Below are positions 27,792-39,436 of a stretch of DNA of 64,000 nucleotides, one piece after another. Every line of letters starts with the position of its first letter. Position 1 is the first letter of the stretch. The DNA is from Desulfobacula sp. GTDB lineage: Bacteria; Desulfobacterota; Desulfobacteria; Desulfobacterales; Desulfobacteraceae. The notes beneath the pieces were generated by a model. That model had not been told where the DNA came from and did no database searches. It worked only from the letters and a program-made list of their open reading frames with translations. Location of the stretch: NCBI GenBank assembly GCA_018645325.1, contig JABGOU010000011.1:25353-89352 (forward strand). Reading direction: 5' to 3'. The position numbers and the translations under genes were made by a program.

Positions 27792-28677
27792 TGAAAGAAT
27801 ATACAAGTTGTTAAAGCTTATGGTTGATTTACTGGCAATGATTCCAAGGAGAATTTTAAATTTCTTTTCAGATCTTCTTGGACTTGTCTGGTATATGCTG
27901 GATAAAAGGCATCGTAATGTTGTTCTGGAAAATATAAATCTTGCATATCCAAAAAAATTTTCCAAATCAGATGCCAAAAAATTTACAAGAAAAAACTTGA
28001 AATTTATTGCAGGATTCATTTTTGAGATTATCTGGTCATACTCGAAAAAACAGGATGAATTATATAAATATTTTTCTATTAAGGGACTGGCAAACATTGA
28101 AAATGCGATAAAAAAAAGAAAGGGCGTTATTTTGCTGACCGGCCATATGGGTAATTTTGAACTTTTTATTCCAGCATTTGCCAAGGCGGGAATCGAACCC
28201 TATGTGCTTTATCGAAAATTTGATTTTAAGCCTCTGGAAAGACTAATGTGCAAAATGCGGCAGCGTTTTGGAGTTACTTTGATGCCTTTGAGGGGTGCAT
28301 CTAAAAAAATTGATGAAATTTTAAAAAATGGGGGTATCGTGGGAACGATGCTTGACCAGAATGTGGATTGGTATAAGGGGGTATTTGTCAATTTTTTTGG
28401 CAAACCTGCGTGTACCAATAATGGTTTGGCAAAGATAGTATTAAGATCAAAACCCGCAGTAGTTCCATTGTGCATCATAAAAAAGAACAATAATTATATT
28501 GTTGAATTTTTCCCTGAAATTCCCTTGAAAATTTCAGGAGATCCAATCAAGGATATAGAAAATAATACCCAGAACTATGCGTCTGCCATAGAGGCTATGG
28601 TTAGACTATCCCCGGAACAATACTTCTGGGTACACAACCGATGGAAAACCAAACCTTATTGTATCCTTAAAGATTAG
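27784..28677 (+). CDS. Lipid A late acyltransferase (LpxL/HtrB type)
   Basis: Membrane-associated lysophospholipid-type acyltransferase, 297 aa. The catalytic HxxxxE-type motif appears as GHMGNFE at about residue 119, and the second block is GTMLDQNVDWYKGVFVNFFG. It would add a secondary acyl chain to Kdo-lipid IVA. It overlaps lpxK by 8 bases. Whether it is the LpxL or LpxM type cannot be told from sequence alone; only one such gene is present here. Confidence 0.9.
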   Translation: MNDERIYKLLKLMVDLLAMIPRRILNFFSDLLGLVWYMLDKRHRNVVLENINLAYPKKFSKSDAKKFTRKNLKFIAGFIFEIIWSYSKKQDELYKYFSIKGLANIENAIKKRKGVILLTGHMGNFELFIPAFAKAGIEPYVLYRKFDFKPLERLMCKMRQRFGVTLMPLRGASKKIDEILKNGGIVGTMLDQNVDWYKGVFVNFFGKPACTNNGLAKIVLRSKPAVVPLCIIKKNNNYIVEFFPEIPLKISGDPIKDIENNTQNYASAIEAMVRLSPEQYFWVHNRWKTKPYCILKD

Positions 28678-28691
28678 GTTAAACTCAATAT

Positions 28692-29747
28692 ATGGGATTT
28701 ATAGATCTTATAGACTCTGGCAGGGCTAAAATCATGATAAGGGCGGCCAACTGGGTTGGAGATGCCATCATGACTACCCCTGTTATCCGGGCTGTCAGAA
28801 AAAACTATCCTGCGGCGGTTATAATAGTACTGGCAAAACCATGGGTGATTCCTGTTTATGAAAACAATCCATATATTGACAAGATTTTGCTCTATGATAA
28901 CAGCGGCCGCCACAAAAAAGGATTTGGAACTCTGGCACTTGCAAAAGACTTAAGAACTTATCGGTTTGATCTGACCATTTTGATGCAAAATGCGTTTGAG
29001 GCAGGACTGATCGCTTTTTTAGGCGGCATAAAAGAAAGGATAGGATATAATACAGATGGTAGAGGATTCCTTTTAAACAGAGGTATTAAATTGAATCCTG
29101 ACCTAAAAAAAGGGCATTTAATTGATTATTATATCGGTATCTTAAAAGGGGCACATTTAGAAGATGACGGCCGAAACCTTGATTTATTTCTTTGCAAATC
29201 CGACAGAAAATTTGCGAACCGATTTCTTGAACTAAAAAAATTTGATTCTTCTCAACCTGTTATTGGTATTAATCCAGGGGCAACTGGAGGAACAGCAAAG
29301 AGATGGTTCCCGGAAAGGTATGCAGAAGTCTGTAAAAATTTGGCGCAAAAATTTAAGGTTAAAATATTTATTTTTGGTGGGCCTGCAGATATTGAGCTTG
29401 GAGAATATATTGCCGGGCTGTCCAGGGGGTGCTGTATCAATATTGCCGGTAAAACCAGCCTTGGCCAGGCATTTGCGCTTATAGAAAAATGTTCTTTGTT
29501 TATTACCAATGATTCCGGACTTATGCATGCAGCAGCAGCTTTAAATATTAACCAGCTAGCAGTGATAGGCTCCACAGATTATATTGCCACAGCACCATCA
29601 AATAAAAACAGCATCATGGTCAGAGCAAAGGTTCCCTGCAGTCCGTGCTTGAAAGATATCTGCCCGACGAATCATAAATGTATGGATAAAATCAGTGTTG
29701 ACATGGTCATGGAAACCTGTAAGTCTCTTTTGAAAGATAGCTGGTAA
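28692..29747 (+). CDS. waaF: Lipopolysaccharide heptosyltransferase II-like (GT9)
   Basis: GT9 glycosyltransferase adding ADP-heptose to the inner core. IMIRAANWVGDAIMTTPVIRA near residue 15 is the classic RfaF start. The donor-binding region has GINPGATGGTAKRWF, FGGPADIELGEYI and TNDSGLMHAAAALN. Length 351 aa is normal. The stop codon shares one base with the next start (TAATG). A C-terminal CSPCLKDICPTNHKCM cysteine group is typical of this family. Confidence 0.9.
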   Translation: MGFIDLIDSGRAKIMIRAANWVGDAIMTTPVIRAVRKNYPAAVIIVLAKPWVIPVYENNPYIDKILLYDNSGRHKKGFGTLALAKDLRTYRFDLTILMQNAFEAGLIAFLGGIKERIGYNTDGRGFLLNRGIKLNPDLKKGHLIDYYIGILKGAHLEDDGRNLDLFLCKSDRKFANRFLELKKFDSSQPVIGINPGATGGTAKRWFPERYAEVCKNLAQKFKVKIFIFGGPADIELGEYIAGLSRGCCINIAGKTSLGQAFALIEKCSLFITNDSGLMHAAAALNINQLAVIGSTDYIATAPSNKNSIMVRAKVPCSPCLKDICPTNHKCMDKISVDMVMETCKSLLKDSW

Positions 29748-30778
29748 TGCCTTTAAGGGGAATTTTTTTGTTTGACAGCGTAAAAAATATATTGATCATA
29801 AAACCCAGTGCCCTGGGGGATATTGTCCATTCTCTTCCTTTTCTGGCTGTGATAAAAAAAAAATTCCCCAATGCAAAAATAGACTGGGTTGTAGCTTTTG
29901 GCCTTCATAAATTCCTTGAAGGCCACCCAATGATTAACCGATTATGGATAATTAAAAAAGACCAGTGGAAAAAACCAGGTAACCTCAATCATACACTCAA
30001 AGAGATCAATGAACTTAAAAAAGGCCTGAAAGCTTCTGAATATGATGTTTCCATAGATCTTTCCGGGCTTTTAAGGTCTGGAATTATAACCTGGTTTTCA
30101 AAGGCCGGGATTAAGCTGGGATTTAAAGAGTCTGATGAAGGAAGCTCTTTATTCTATACTCATAAAATTCATGGTTCCATGAATATTCATGCCATAGACA
30201 GATACCTTGAAATTGCAAAATTTATGGGGTGTTCCATAGATAAAATAGATTATCCCTTTGCACCTTATGATCCCTGCCCGTCAATATTAAAAGAACTGCC
30301 AGAAGATTTTGTAGTTATGAGCCCTTCGGCAGGCAAACCTGCCAATCGCTGGCAGGCTAAAAAGTTTGGGAGGCTTGCTGCAAAACTTTTGCTTCCCACT
30401 GTCGTAATTGCAAGTTTGGGAGAAGCAAAAATTGCCCGGGAAGTTGTAGCCCATTCCAATGGGAAAGCCATATCTGTTGCAGGCATGACCGGTTTAAAAG
30501 AACTTGTTGCCCTGATTGGCAGAGCTAGTTTTTTTGTCTGTAATGATACAGGACCCATGCATATCGCAGCCGCATTAAATGTCCCCGCGTTTGCTATTTT
30601 TGGTCCGGCTAACCCGTTAAGAACAGGCCCTTATGGAACAATCCACACGGTTATTCAAAGAAAGATGGATTGTGCACCCTGCTATGCAAAGCAACCTTGT
30701 TCACATTTCAGGTGTATGAATGAGTTAAGTGTTGAAGATGTTTTTAAAATAATAGACCAAAAGATCAGGCAAACATGA
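29747..30778 (+). CDS. waaC: Heptosyltransferase I-like (GT9)
   Basis: GT9 enzyme, 343 aa. The N-terminal motif ILIIKPSALGDIVHSLPFL and the region SAGKPANRWQAKKFG, then GLKELVALIGRASFFVCNDTGPMHIAAAL and CAPCYAKQPCSHFRCM match heptosyltransferase I-like proteins. The start used shares an A with the preceding stop; translation may also begin a few codons later. It acts just after Kdo addition in the inner core; the paralogue before it would add the second heptose. Confidence 0.85.
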   Translation: MPLRGIFLFDSVKNILIIKPSALGDIVHSLPFLAVIKKKFPNAKIDWVVAFGLHKFLEGHPMINRLWIIKKDQWKKPGNLNHTLKEINELKKGLKASEYDVSIDLSGLLRSGIITWFSKAGIKLGFKESDEGSSLFYTHKIHGSMNIHAIDRYLEIAKFMGCSIDKIDYPFAPYDPCPSILKELPEDFVVMSPSAGKPANRWQAKKFGRLAAKLLLPTVVIASLGEAKIAREVVAHSNGKAISVAGMTGLKELVALIGRASFFVCNDTGPMHIAAALNVPAFAIFGPANPLRTGPYGTIHTVIQRKMDCAPCYAKQPCSHFRCMNELSVEDVFKIIDQKIRQT

Positions 30779-31566
30779 AAATATCTTTGATCATTACAAC
30801 TTATAATCGTCCGGGTGCGCTTAAAAGGGTTTTGGACGGTCTTATATCCCAGACCATTCTTCCAGAAGAAATTATAATAGCAGATGATGGGTCAGATAAT
30901 AATACAAAAACCATGCTTCAACCCTTTCTGGATCAAACTCAAATTAATATTAAACATGTATGGCATGAAGATATTGGTTTCAGGGCGGCACGGATCAGAA
31001 ACATGGCCATTGCCGAATCTAATGGCGACTACATAATCCTGCTTGACGGGGATTGTATCCCGGAAAAACACTTTATTCAAGATCATAAGGATCTGGCACA
31101 AAAAGGTTTTTTCTTCCAGGGAAAAAGGGTGATTGTGAACCAATCCTTTGCAAAAATATTTAACCATAAGGACTGTAATTCAAAAACAATATTGATGATT
31201 CAATCATTAAAAAAAGAAATATCCAACAGCCACCATATTTTTCGAATCCCTTTTTTCCCTTCATATACCATAAAAAAACTGTCAGGAGTAAGAAGCTGTA
31301 ATATGGGCCTGTTCAGGGATGATATTACAGCGGTTAATGGGTTTAATCATGATTTTGAGGGATGGGGCCGTGAAGATTCGGAGCTGGTAGTGCGTTTATT
31401 CAAATATGGTTTAAAAAGAAAAGAAAATCCGTTTAAGGCCATTTGTTTTCATCTATGGCATCATGATAATAAAAGAAATTGTCTTGAGAAGAATGATAGA
31501 ATTCTTAAAAAAGTAATGGAGTCGGAATCATTTTTTTGTAAATCAGGACTTAATGAACTTGTTTGA
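30775..31566 (+). CDS. Family 2 glycosyltransferase
   Basis: A 263-aa GT-A fold enzyme. It starts ISLIITTYNRPGALKRVL, with the DxD-type region ILLDGDCIPE and the C-terminal acceptor motif GFNHDFEGWGREDSELVVRLF, seen in GT2 enzymes with a galactosyltransferase-like C-terminal part. Probable role is LPS core extension; the sugar is not predictable. It overlaps the preceding gene by 4 bases. There is no membrane anchor. Confidence 0.85.
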   Translation: MKISLIITTYNRPGALKRVLDGLISQTILPEEIIIADDGSDNNTKTMLQPFLDQTQINIKHVWHEDIGFRAARIRNMAIAESNGDYIILLDGDCIPEKHFIQDHKDLAQKGFFFQGKRVIVNQSFAKIFNHKDCNSKTILMIQSLKKEISNSHHIFRIPFFPSYTIKKLSGVRSCNMGLFRDDITAVNGFNHDFEGWGREDSELVVRLFKYGLKRKENPFKAICFHLWHHDNKRNCLEKNDRILKKVMESESFFCKSGLNELV

Positions 31567-31695
31567 ATCAAAACAGGACATATTCATATTTGGCCTTTGA
31601 TGCAACGCAGTAGATGGGCCAAAAGACAAGCAATTTCGTTTGCTTTATAAAATTTGCGGTCCTTAATATCCAGACAGGAGATTAAAAACTAAAAT

Positions 31696-32475
31696 ATGTC
31701 AAAACTATCTGTTTATATTATTGCATTTAATGAAGAAAAAAAAATAAAACAGGCCCTTCAAAGTGTTGAATGGGCAGATGAAATTATTGTTGCAGACTCG
31801 TTCAGCACGGATCGTACACAAGTGATTGCAAAAGAGTTTGGCGCAAAGGTCATTCAAATACCTTTTAACGGGTTTGGAGAGCTGAGGAATATTGCCATTA
31901 AAGCCTGCAGTCATGATTGGATATTCAGCCTGGATTCTGATGAGCGATGTACAAGACTCGCCAAAGAAGAGATGCTAAAAATTATTGGTTCCAAAGATAG
32001 CCTTGATGCATATTATGTCCCGAGAAAAAATTATTTTATGGGAAAATGGATCCGCTATTCAGGATTTTATCCAGACTTTCGCCAACCCCAGTTATTCAGG
32101 AAAGGGGTGTTAAAGTTTAAAAACGATGCAGTCCACGAACGCTATGAAGTGATCTCTAATAAAAAATGCGGCTATTTAAAATCAAATATTTATCAGGTGC
32201 CATTTAAAGACCTTGAGGAAGTGATTCACAAAACCAATCGATATTCCACCCTTGGGGCCCAGAAATTACAGGCTGCAAACAAAAAATCAAGTATGTCAAA
32301 AGCCCTGTTTCATGGTTTTTGGGCAGGGTTTACCCTGTATATATTAAAATTTGGGTTTTTAGACGGGTGGCCAGGGTTTATAATTGCCCTTGGAAATTTT
32401 GAGGGAACCTTTTATAAGTATGCAAAGTTTTATTTCAAAAATAGAGGCCTTGACTCTCTTTTAAAGCCAAAATAA
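31696..32475 (+). CDS. Family 2 glycosyltransferase, KdtX/WaaE type
   Basis: A 259-aa GT-A enzyme. LSVYIIAFNEEKKIKQALQSV and WADEIIVADSFSTDRT, followed by WIFSLDSDERCT, are the hallmarks of the WaaE/KdtX core beta-glucosyltransferase subgroup often found next to waaA. It is 129 bases after the previous gene, so it may have a separate promoter. Its stop codon lies inside the target-site duplication of MITE copy C. Confidence 0.85.
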   Translation: MSKLSVYIIAFNEEKKIKQALQSVEWADEIIVADSFSTDRTQVIAKEFGAKVIQIPFNGFGELRNIAIKACSHDWIFSLDSDERCTRLAKEEMLKIIGSKDSLDAYYVPRKNYFMGKWIRYSGFYPDFRQPQLFRKGVLKFKNDAVHERYEVISNKKCGYLKSNIYQVPFKDLEEVIHKTNRYSTLGAQKLQAANKKSSMSKALFHGFWAGFTLYILKFGFLDGWPGFIIALGNFEGTFYKYAKFYFKNRGLDSLLKPK

Positions 32476-32478
32476 ACT

Positions 32479-32612
32479 TTAATTATTCAGCTCTTGCGCT
32501 TGAAACCGTCCTGTCTGATGGATATTTGTTTCGAGGCTATTCGCTTAACCTCCTGCAAATATCCATCAGACAGGGCTTTGGGGATATTTTTTTTAACTGG
32601 CTGAACAATTAC
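32479..32612 (+). repeat. MITE copy C (IS66-type ends)
   Basis: A 134-bp element, same orientation as copy A. Ends TTAATTATTCAGC and GCTGAACAATTAC, inner inverted repeat CCTGTCTGATGGATATTTG/CAAATATCCATCAGACAGG. It is flanked by the exact 8-bp duplication AATAAACT (32471-32478 and 32613-32620). It sits exactly between two convergent gene ends. Confidence 0.88.
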
Positions 32613-32620
32613 AATAAACT

Positions 32621-33775
32621 TTAATAGGGAAGCCGGTCCATTTTCACCTGGTGAAGCCGGTAGAGCCTGATTATATTTTTACCCATTGTATTGATGGTAT
32701 GATGTTTTTTTATATGAGCAAGGGCTGATTCAACACGTTTTCTGGTGGCATCTTTATACTGCAGTGTCAGGAGAATCTTTTCGGCAAGATCGGAAGAATC
32801 ATCAGTATCAAACAACAGCCCCGTCTTTTCATTATCAATGATATCAACAATACCTCCGCTTTTTGAACCTACTACCGGGCATTCACAAATCATGGCTTCC
32901 AAAAGTGACTGAGGTATGCCTTCAAAAGGGATACCGTTAATATCCCTTGATGGTAGAACTTTACAGTCAATTGCCCGGTAATACTGCCAGACATTTTTTT
33001 TTAAGCCTGTAAAATGGATATAATCCTCTATCTGAAGTTCCTTTGCCTGTTTTTTAAGAAGATTAATATAGTCATTAGTTCCTCCACCCACAATGGCAAC
33101 ATGATAGCCTGAAAGTTTGGGCCTGGCTTTTTTAAACGCCTCAAGAAGGCATGAAACTCCCTTGTCCTTAGAAACTCTTCCCACAAATCCTATAAACTTT
33201 GTTTTCGGATCAAGGCCGAGTTCTTTTGCAAGCACCTTTCTTGCTTCGATTTTTTTCAAGAGAAAATTTGGTTCCATAATACCACTTGGCATGGAAAAGA
33301 TCTGCATGTCTTTGAGCTTAAACACTTTTTGAAGATGTCTGGTGGTATAGTCTGCTGTGGTAAAAATATAATGGCACCATTTTTTGTATACCAGCCTGTT
33401 ATACCAGGAGTTTTTTACATGGGCACTGATATGTCGTGAAAGAATTCTTAAAGGGACATGGTTGTTTTTTGCTGCAAAAAGGGCTAACTTGGAGTCCTTG
33501 TTTCCATGGGTGTTGATTATGTCGGGTTTTTCATCCTTAAAGATACGTTTTAATATCTTGTAATCTTTTATGATTGAAAACCTGTTAAACTCAATCCCAT
33601 AGACTTTAAATCCGGCGGCCACAGCTTTTAAGAATAAAGGAGTATTCTTTGGAGCAGCAATAACAATATTGTGTCCATTCTTCTTCATCCAGACAGATTC
33701 ATTGAAAATCCTTTTTTCAAGGCCTCCCCATTGAGTATGACAAGTGGTATGAAGTATTTTATAAAGGGATCTCAT
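32621..33775 (-). CDS. Family 4 glycosyltransferase
   Basis: A 384-aa GT-B enzyme, LPS- or polysaccharide-related. The N-terminal HTTCHTQWGGLEKRIF and the C-terminal domain with FIGFVGRVSKDKGVSCLLEAF, IVGGGTNDYINLL and SLLEAMICECPVVGSKSGGIVDII are typical of GT4 retaining enzymes (nucleotide-sugar binding EX7E region). It follows kdsB with a 6-base gap, so it belongs to the kdnA-kdnB-kdsB operon and may modify the Kdo8N-containing core. Sugar specificity is not visible. Confidence 0.87.
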   Translation of the reverse strand: MRSLYKILHTTCHTQWGGLEKRIFNESVWMKKNGHNIVIAAPKNTPLFLKAVAAGFKVYGIEFNRFSIIKDYKILKRIFKDEKPDIINTHGNKDSKLALFAAKNNHVPLRILSRHISAHVKNSWYNRLVYKKWCHYIFTTADYTTRHLQKVFKLKDMQIFSMPSGIMEPNFLLKKIEARKVLAKELGLDPKTKFIGFVGRVSKDKGVSCLLEAFKKARPKLSGYHVAIVGGGTNDYINLLKKQAKELQIEDYIHFTGLKKNVWQYYRAIDCKVLPSRDINGIPFEGIPQSLLEAMICECPVVGSKSGGIVDIIDNEKTGLLFDTDDSSDLAEKILLTLQYKDATRKRVESALAHIKKHHTINTMGKNIIRLYRLHQVKMDRLPY

Positions 33776-33781
33776 CTTAGA

Positions 33782-34516
33782 TTAAGAATGTAAAAGTTTT
33801 GCTTCAATTCTTTTGATATCGCAAGGCAGATCAATTTCAGGAGAATCGTATTGGGTTATAACCACCTTGATTCTATAACCAAATTCAAGCACTCTTAATT
33901 GTTCTAGTTTTTCAATATGCTCGCAGGTTCCTGTGGGAAGTGTAACAAGAGTATCCAGAAAGCTTTTTTTGTAGGCATAGAATCCAAGGTGTTTGTAAAA
34001 ATCCGCCTTTGTTTCCAGATCTCTTGGATAGGGGATCTGGGCCCTTGAAAAATAAAGGGCAAATCCATTATTATCAAAGGTAACCTTTACATCCTTGGGA
34101 TCAGTTATTTCCCTTTCATCTTTTATTTTAAAGGCAAGAGTGGACATTACAAGTGCAGGATCATGGCTGAATGGTGAAATCATTTCATCAATAGTCAATG
34201 GATTAAATACGGGCTGATCACCCTGGATATTTACTATAATGTCATCGGCGCCGAGATTTAATATATCAGCCGCCTGGGCGACTCTGTCAGTTCCGGAGCG
34301 GCATTCATCAGATGTCATCACAGCTATTCCGCCAAAATGTTCTACCGTCTTGAATATACGTTCATCATCCGTTGCAACAATTGTTTTTGAGACAGCTTTT
34401 GATTTTTGAGTCTGTTCATACACTCTTTGTATCATTGGCTTTCCGTAAACAAGAGCCAGAGGTTTTCCTTCAAACCGGCTTGATCCGTATCTGGATGGTA
34501 TTACAGCAATGGTCAT
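33782..34516 (-). CDS. kdsB: CMP-Kdo/Kdo8N synthetase
   Basis: Activates Kdo-type sugars with CTP. IAVIPSRYGSSRFEGKPL is the N-terminal nucleotide-binding motif, and the family segments RSGTDRVAQAA, VNIQGDQPVF and CEHIEKLEQLRVLEFGY are intact. I start it at ATG 34516 (244 aa) because longer readings enter kdnB sequence, whereas this start leaves an 11-base gap. Adjacent kdnB and kdnA suggest it prefers Kdo8N, as reported for the Shewanella pathway; that is inference. Confidence 0.93.
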   Translation of the reverse strand: MTIAVIPSRYGSSRFEGKPLALVYGKPMIQRVYEQTQKSKAVSKTIVATDDERIFKTVEHFGGIAVMTSDECRSGTDRVAQAADILNLGADDIIVNIQGDQPVFNPLTIDEMISPFSHDPALVMSTLAFKIKDEREITDPKDVKVTFDNNGFALYFSRAQIPYPRDLETKADFYKHLGFYAYKKSFLDTLVTLPTGTCEHIEKLEQLRVLEFGYRIKVVITQYDSPEIDLPCDIKRIEAKLLHS

Positions 34517-34527
34517 GTCAGTCTCAC

Positions 34528-37171
<2,644 letters not shown>

Positions 37172-37516
37172 ATGATTGTAAAAGTTATCATTAAAAGGGA
37201 TGTGGCTGATGGTATGGAAAAAGATTTTTTTTCACAACTTAAAAATCTTCGTTTCAATGCAATGGATCAAAAAGGTTATATCTCGGGAGAAACTCTTATT
37301 TGTGCTGAAAATACAAACAAAGTAGTGGTGATCAGCAAATGGGAAACACTGAAAGATTGGAATAACTGGAAAAATAATGATCAGAGAATAGAAATTGATG
37401 CCAGGCTCAATGAACTCCAGGTCAACCCGACAATTTATGAGCCCTATGTTTTTAGCAAGTATAAAGTCGCTGCGGAACAGGGTTTTCCACTTCCGCTACA
37501 GAACCAGCAGTTGTAA
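37172..37516 (+). CDS. Antibiotic biosynthesis monooxygenase (ABM)-domain protein
   Basis: A 114-aa ferredoxin-like dimeric alpha/beta-barrel protein. MIVKVIIKRDVADGMEKDFF and VVISKWETLKDWNNWKNND are typical of the ABM superfamily, which covers monooxygenases, haem-degrading and stress proteins. Function beyond the fold is not visible. A strong AAAGGAGGG ribosome-binding site precedes it. It stands alone. Confidence 0.75.
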   Translation: MIVKVIIKRDVADGMEKDFFSQLKNLRFNAMDQKGYISGETLICAENTNKVVVISKWETLKDWNNWKNNDQRIEIDARLNELQVNPTIYEPYVFSKYKVAAEQGFPLPLQNQQL

Positions 37517-37548
37517 AGTAAGGTTGCAAACCTCATGAAGGTTGCCCA

Positions 37549-37875
37549 TTAAAAATCAAAATCTTTGATCGTTTTAATCTTGTAAGCGCGAAAGGCCGGT
37601 GTTTCATAGGGGTGAACTTTCTCTAATTTACTCAACACCGAATTTATGTATTTATCCTGGCAGACCATTTCAACCTTAAATTCGCGCACTTGTTCTACCT
37701 TGTTATTATCACCAATAAAAGGGGTGCTGCCATGTAAGGGCCTGAACTGGCCTGTGCCACGCGTCTCCCATGAACATGAATCATAATTACCTAATTTGCC
37801 GGCGCCTTCCTCAAAAAGAGCCTTTTTAACTTCCACAAGATGTGATTCAGGCACATAAAAACATAATTGATACAT
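37549..37875 (-). CDS. NIF3/CutA-like small protein
   Basis: A 108-aa protein with YQLCFYVPESHLVEVKKALFEEGAGKLGNYDSCSWETRGTGQF-type organisation (shown in part), and a HPYETPAF segment near the C terminus. This matches the YqfO-like domain found alone or inside NIF3-family proteins, a CutA-like fold with a metal-binding or signalling role that is not established. It is convergent with the ABM gene. Confidence 0.8.
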   Translation of the reverse strand: MYQLCFYVPESHLVEVKKALFEEGAGKLGNYDSCSWETRGTGQFRPLHGSTPFIGDNNKVEQVREFKVEMVCQDKYINSVLSKLEKVHPYETPAFRAYKIKTIKDFDF

Positions 37876-38110
37876 GTGATGTCCTTTTAAAATTTGATTA
37901 ATAAATCAATACCAATCTTTTAGGGTATGTGTAAAGAGACAGCCAATTATATTTATCTGACAGATTCCCTGCCCGGAATACCTGAAAAACTTTTATGCAA
38001 GGTTAGGGTTTATACTTTAATTGAATGAATATGTACTTGCCTTAGAAACAAGGTCCTGATACACATCATTGTCGATTGTTTGTATTGTACAAAGAGGAAG
38101 ATAGATACCA

Positions 38111-39406
38111 ATGGAAACAAATAAACTGACCGGACCTCCCATGACCTTGGCCTGGTTTATCTGGGGCCTGGGTGCCCTTTTCTATCTGGCTGGATTTTTC
38201 CAGCGGGTGGCTCCGGCCGTAATGACCCAGGAGCTGATGCAGGATTTTCATATCTCTGCCTCGGGTCTGGGACATCTGTCTGGGCTTTATTTTTATTCCT
38301 ATGTGGCCATGCAGATTCCAACAGGAATTCTTGCCGATACCCTGGGCCCGAGAAAACTTTTGACAGCAGGCTGTATGGTTGCGGGTATGGGCACTCTGCT
38401 TTTTGCCCTGTCTACTCAATTTTTCTGGGCCGGACTGGGTCGGCTTCTCATAGGCGGATCAGTGGCAGTTGCATTTGTGGGGCTGCTCAAGCTTTCCTCT
38501 TCCTGGTTTCCAAAAAAAATCTATGCCTTTGTTGCAGGTAATGCTTTATCCATAGGGCTCATTGGCGCTGTAACAGCAGGGCCTCCTTTAAGATTTCTCC
38601 TGGATACATTTGCCTGGCGTCAGGTAATCACCACTACGGGCTTGATGACTCTCGCGCTGGGCGGGGTGATCTGGTTTGTTATCAGGGACTGGCCCCAGGA
38701 AAAGGGATATCCTGGTTTTATAGACCAAATCCCCTCTGCAACATCATTGTCTGCCCGCAGAATTCTGCAGGATCTTTTCAAAATATTTAAATACCGGAAC
38801 ATCGGGCTTTTGTTTGTTATCCCCGGAGGAATTACAGGATGTATCCTTACTTTTTCCGGCCTGTGGGGAGTGCCTTATCTGGTTTCTCATTATAGTTTAA
38901 GCCCTGCAAAAGCAGCAGGTATGACCTCTGTTCTGCTCATTGGCTGGGCCATGGGTGCTCCTGTTTTCGGGTGGTTGTCAGACTATATGGGGAAACGAAA
39001 ATCCCTTTATATAGCCGGAGTCGTGGTGACGTCTTTGGGATGGTCATTGATCCTGTTCAGGGAAAGCCTTTCCGTTTTTCAATTGGTTATGGCCCTTTCC
39101 GTTACTGGTTTTTTTTCCGGTAGTATCGTAATAAGTTTTGCCTTTGTCATGGAATCTGTTCCACTGTCTTTGTCCGGAACTGCCGCAGGCCTTACCAATA
39201 TGGGAGTTATGATGGGACCTATGCTGCTTCAGCCATTTGTAGGCCGGATACTGGACTATCATTGGACAGGTCAGATGATAGACGGGGTTAGAATTTATCC
39301 ACTTGAGGCTTATGAGTATGGGTTTATCCCAATGATGGCATGGATTATTTTATCTGCTTTGCTCCTGTTCTTTACCAAAGAAACCCACTGCCGCCAGATG
39401 GTCTGA
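38111..39406 (+). CDS. MFS transporter
   Basis: A 431-aa polytopic inner-membrane protein with about 12 helices. The loop-2/3 motif appears as GILADTLGPRKLLTAG and the corresponding motif in the second half as GWLSDYMGKRKSLY. This is the two-fold MFS arrangement. The substrate is unknown. The EamA-type transporter gene follows after 30 bases, so the two may be expressed together. Confidence 0.9.
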   Translation: METNKLTGPPMTLAWFIWGLGALFYLAGFFQRVAPAVMTQELMQDFHISASGLGHLSGLYFYSYVAMQIPTGILADTLGPRKLLTAGCMVAGMGTLLFALSTQFFWAGLGRLLIGGSVAVAFVGLLKLSSSWFPKKIYAFVAGNALSIGLIGAVTAGPPLRFLLDTFAWRQVITTTGLMTLALGGVIWFVIRDWPQEKGYPGFIDQIPSATSLSARRILQDLFKIFKYRNIGLLFVIPGGITGCILTFSGLWGVPYLVSHYSLSPAKAAGMTSVLLIGWAMGAPVFGWLSDYMGKRKSLYIAGVVVTSLGWSLILFRESLSVFQLVMALSVTGFFSGSIVISFAFVMESVPLSLSGTAAGLTNMGVMMGPMLLQPFVGRILDYHWTGQMIDGVRIYPLEAYEYGFIPMMAWIILSALLLFFTKETHCRQMV

Positions 39407-39436
39407 AAATAGGCCTTATGAAAAAAGGAATGCGTA

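Noticed and set aside
16906-32612. The three dispersed repeats as a CRISPR array
   Set aside because: They are single copies kilobases apart with flanking target duplications; there are no spacers and no cas genes.
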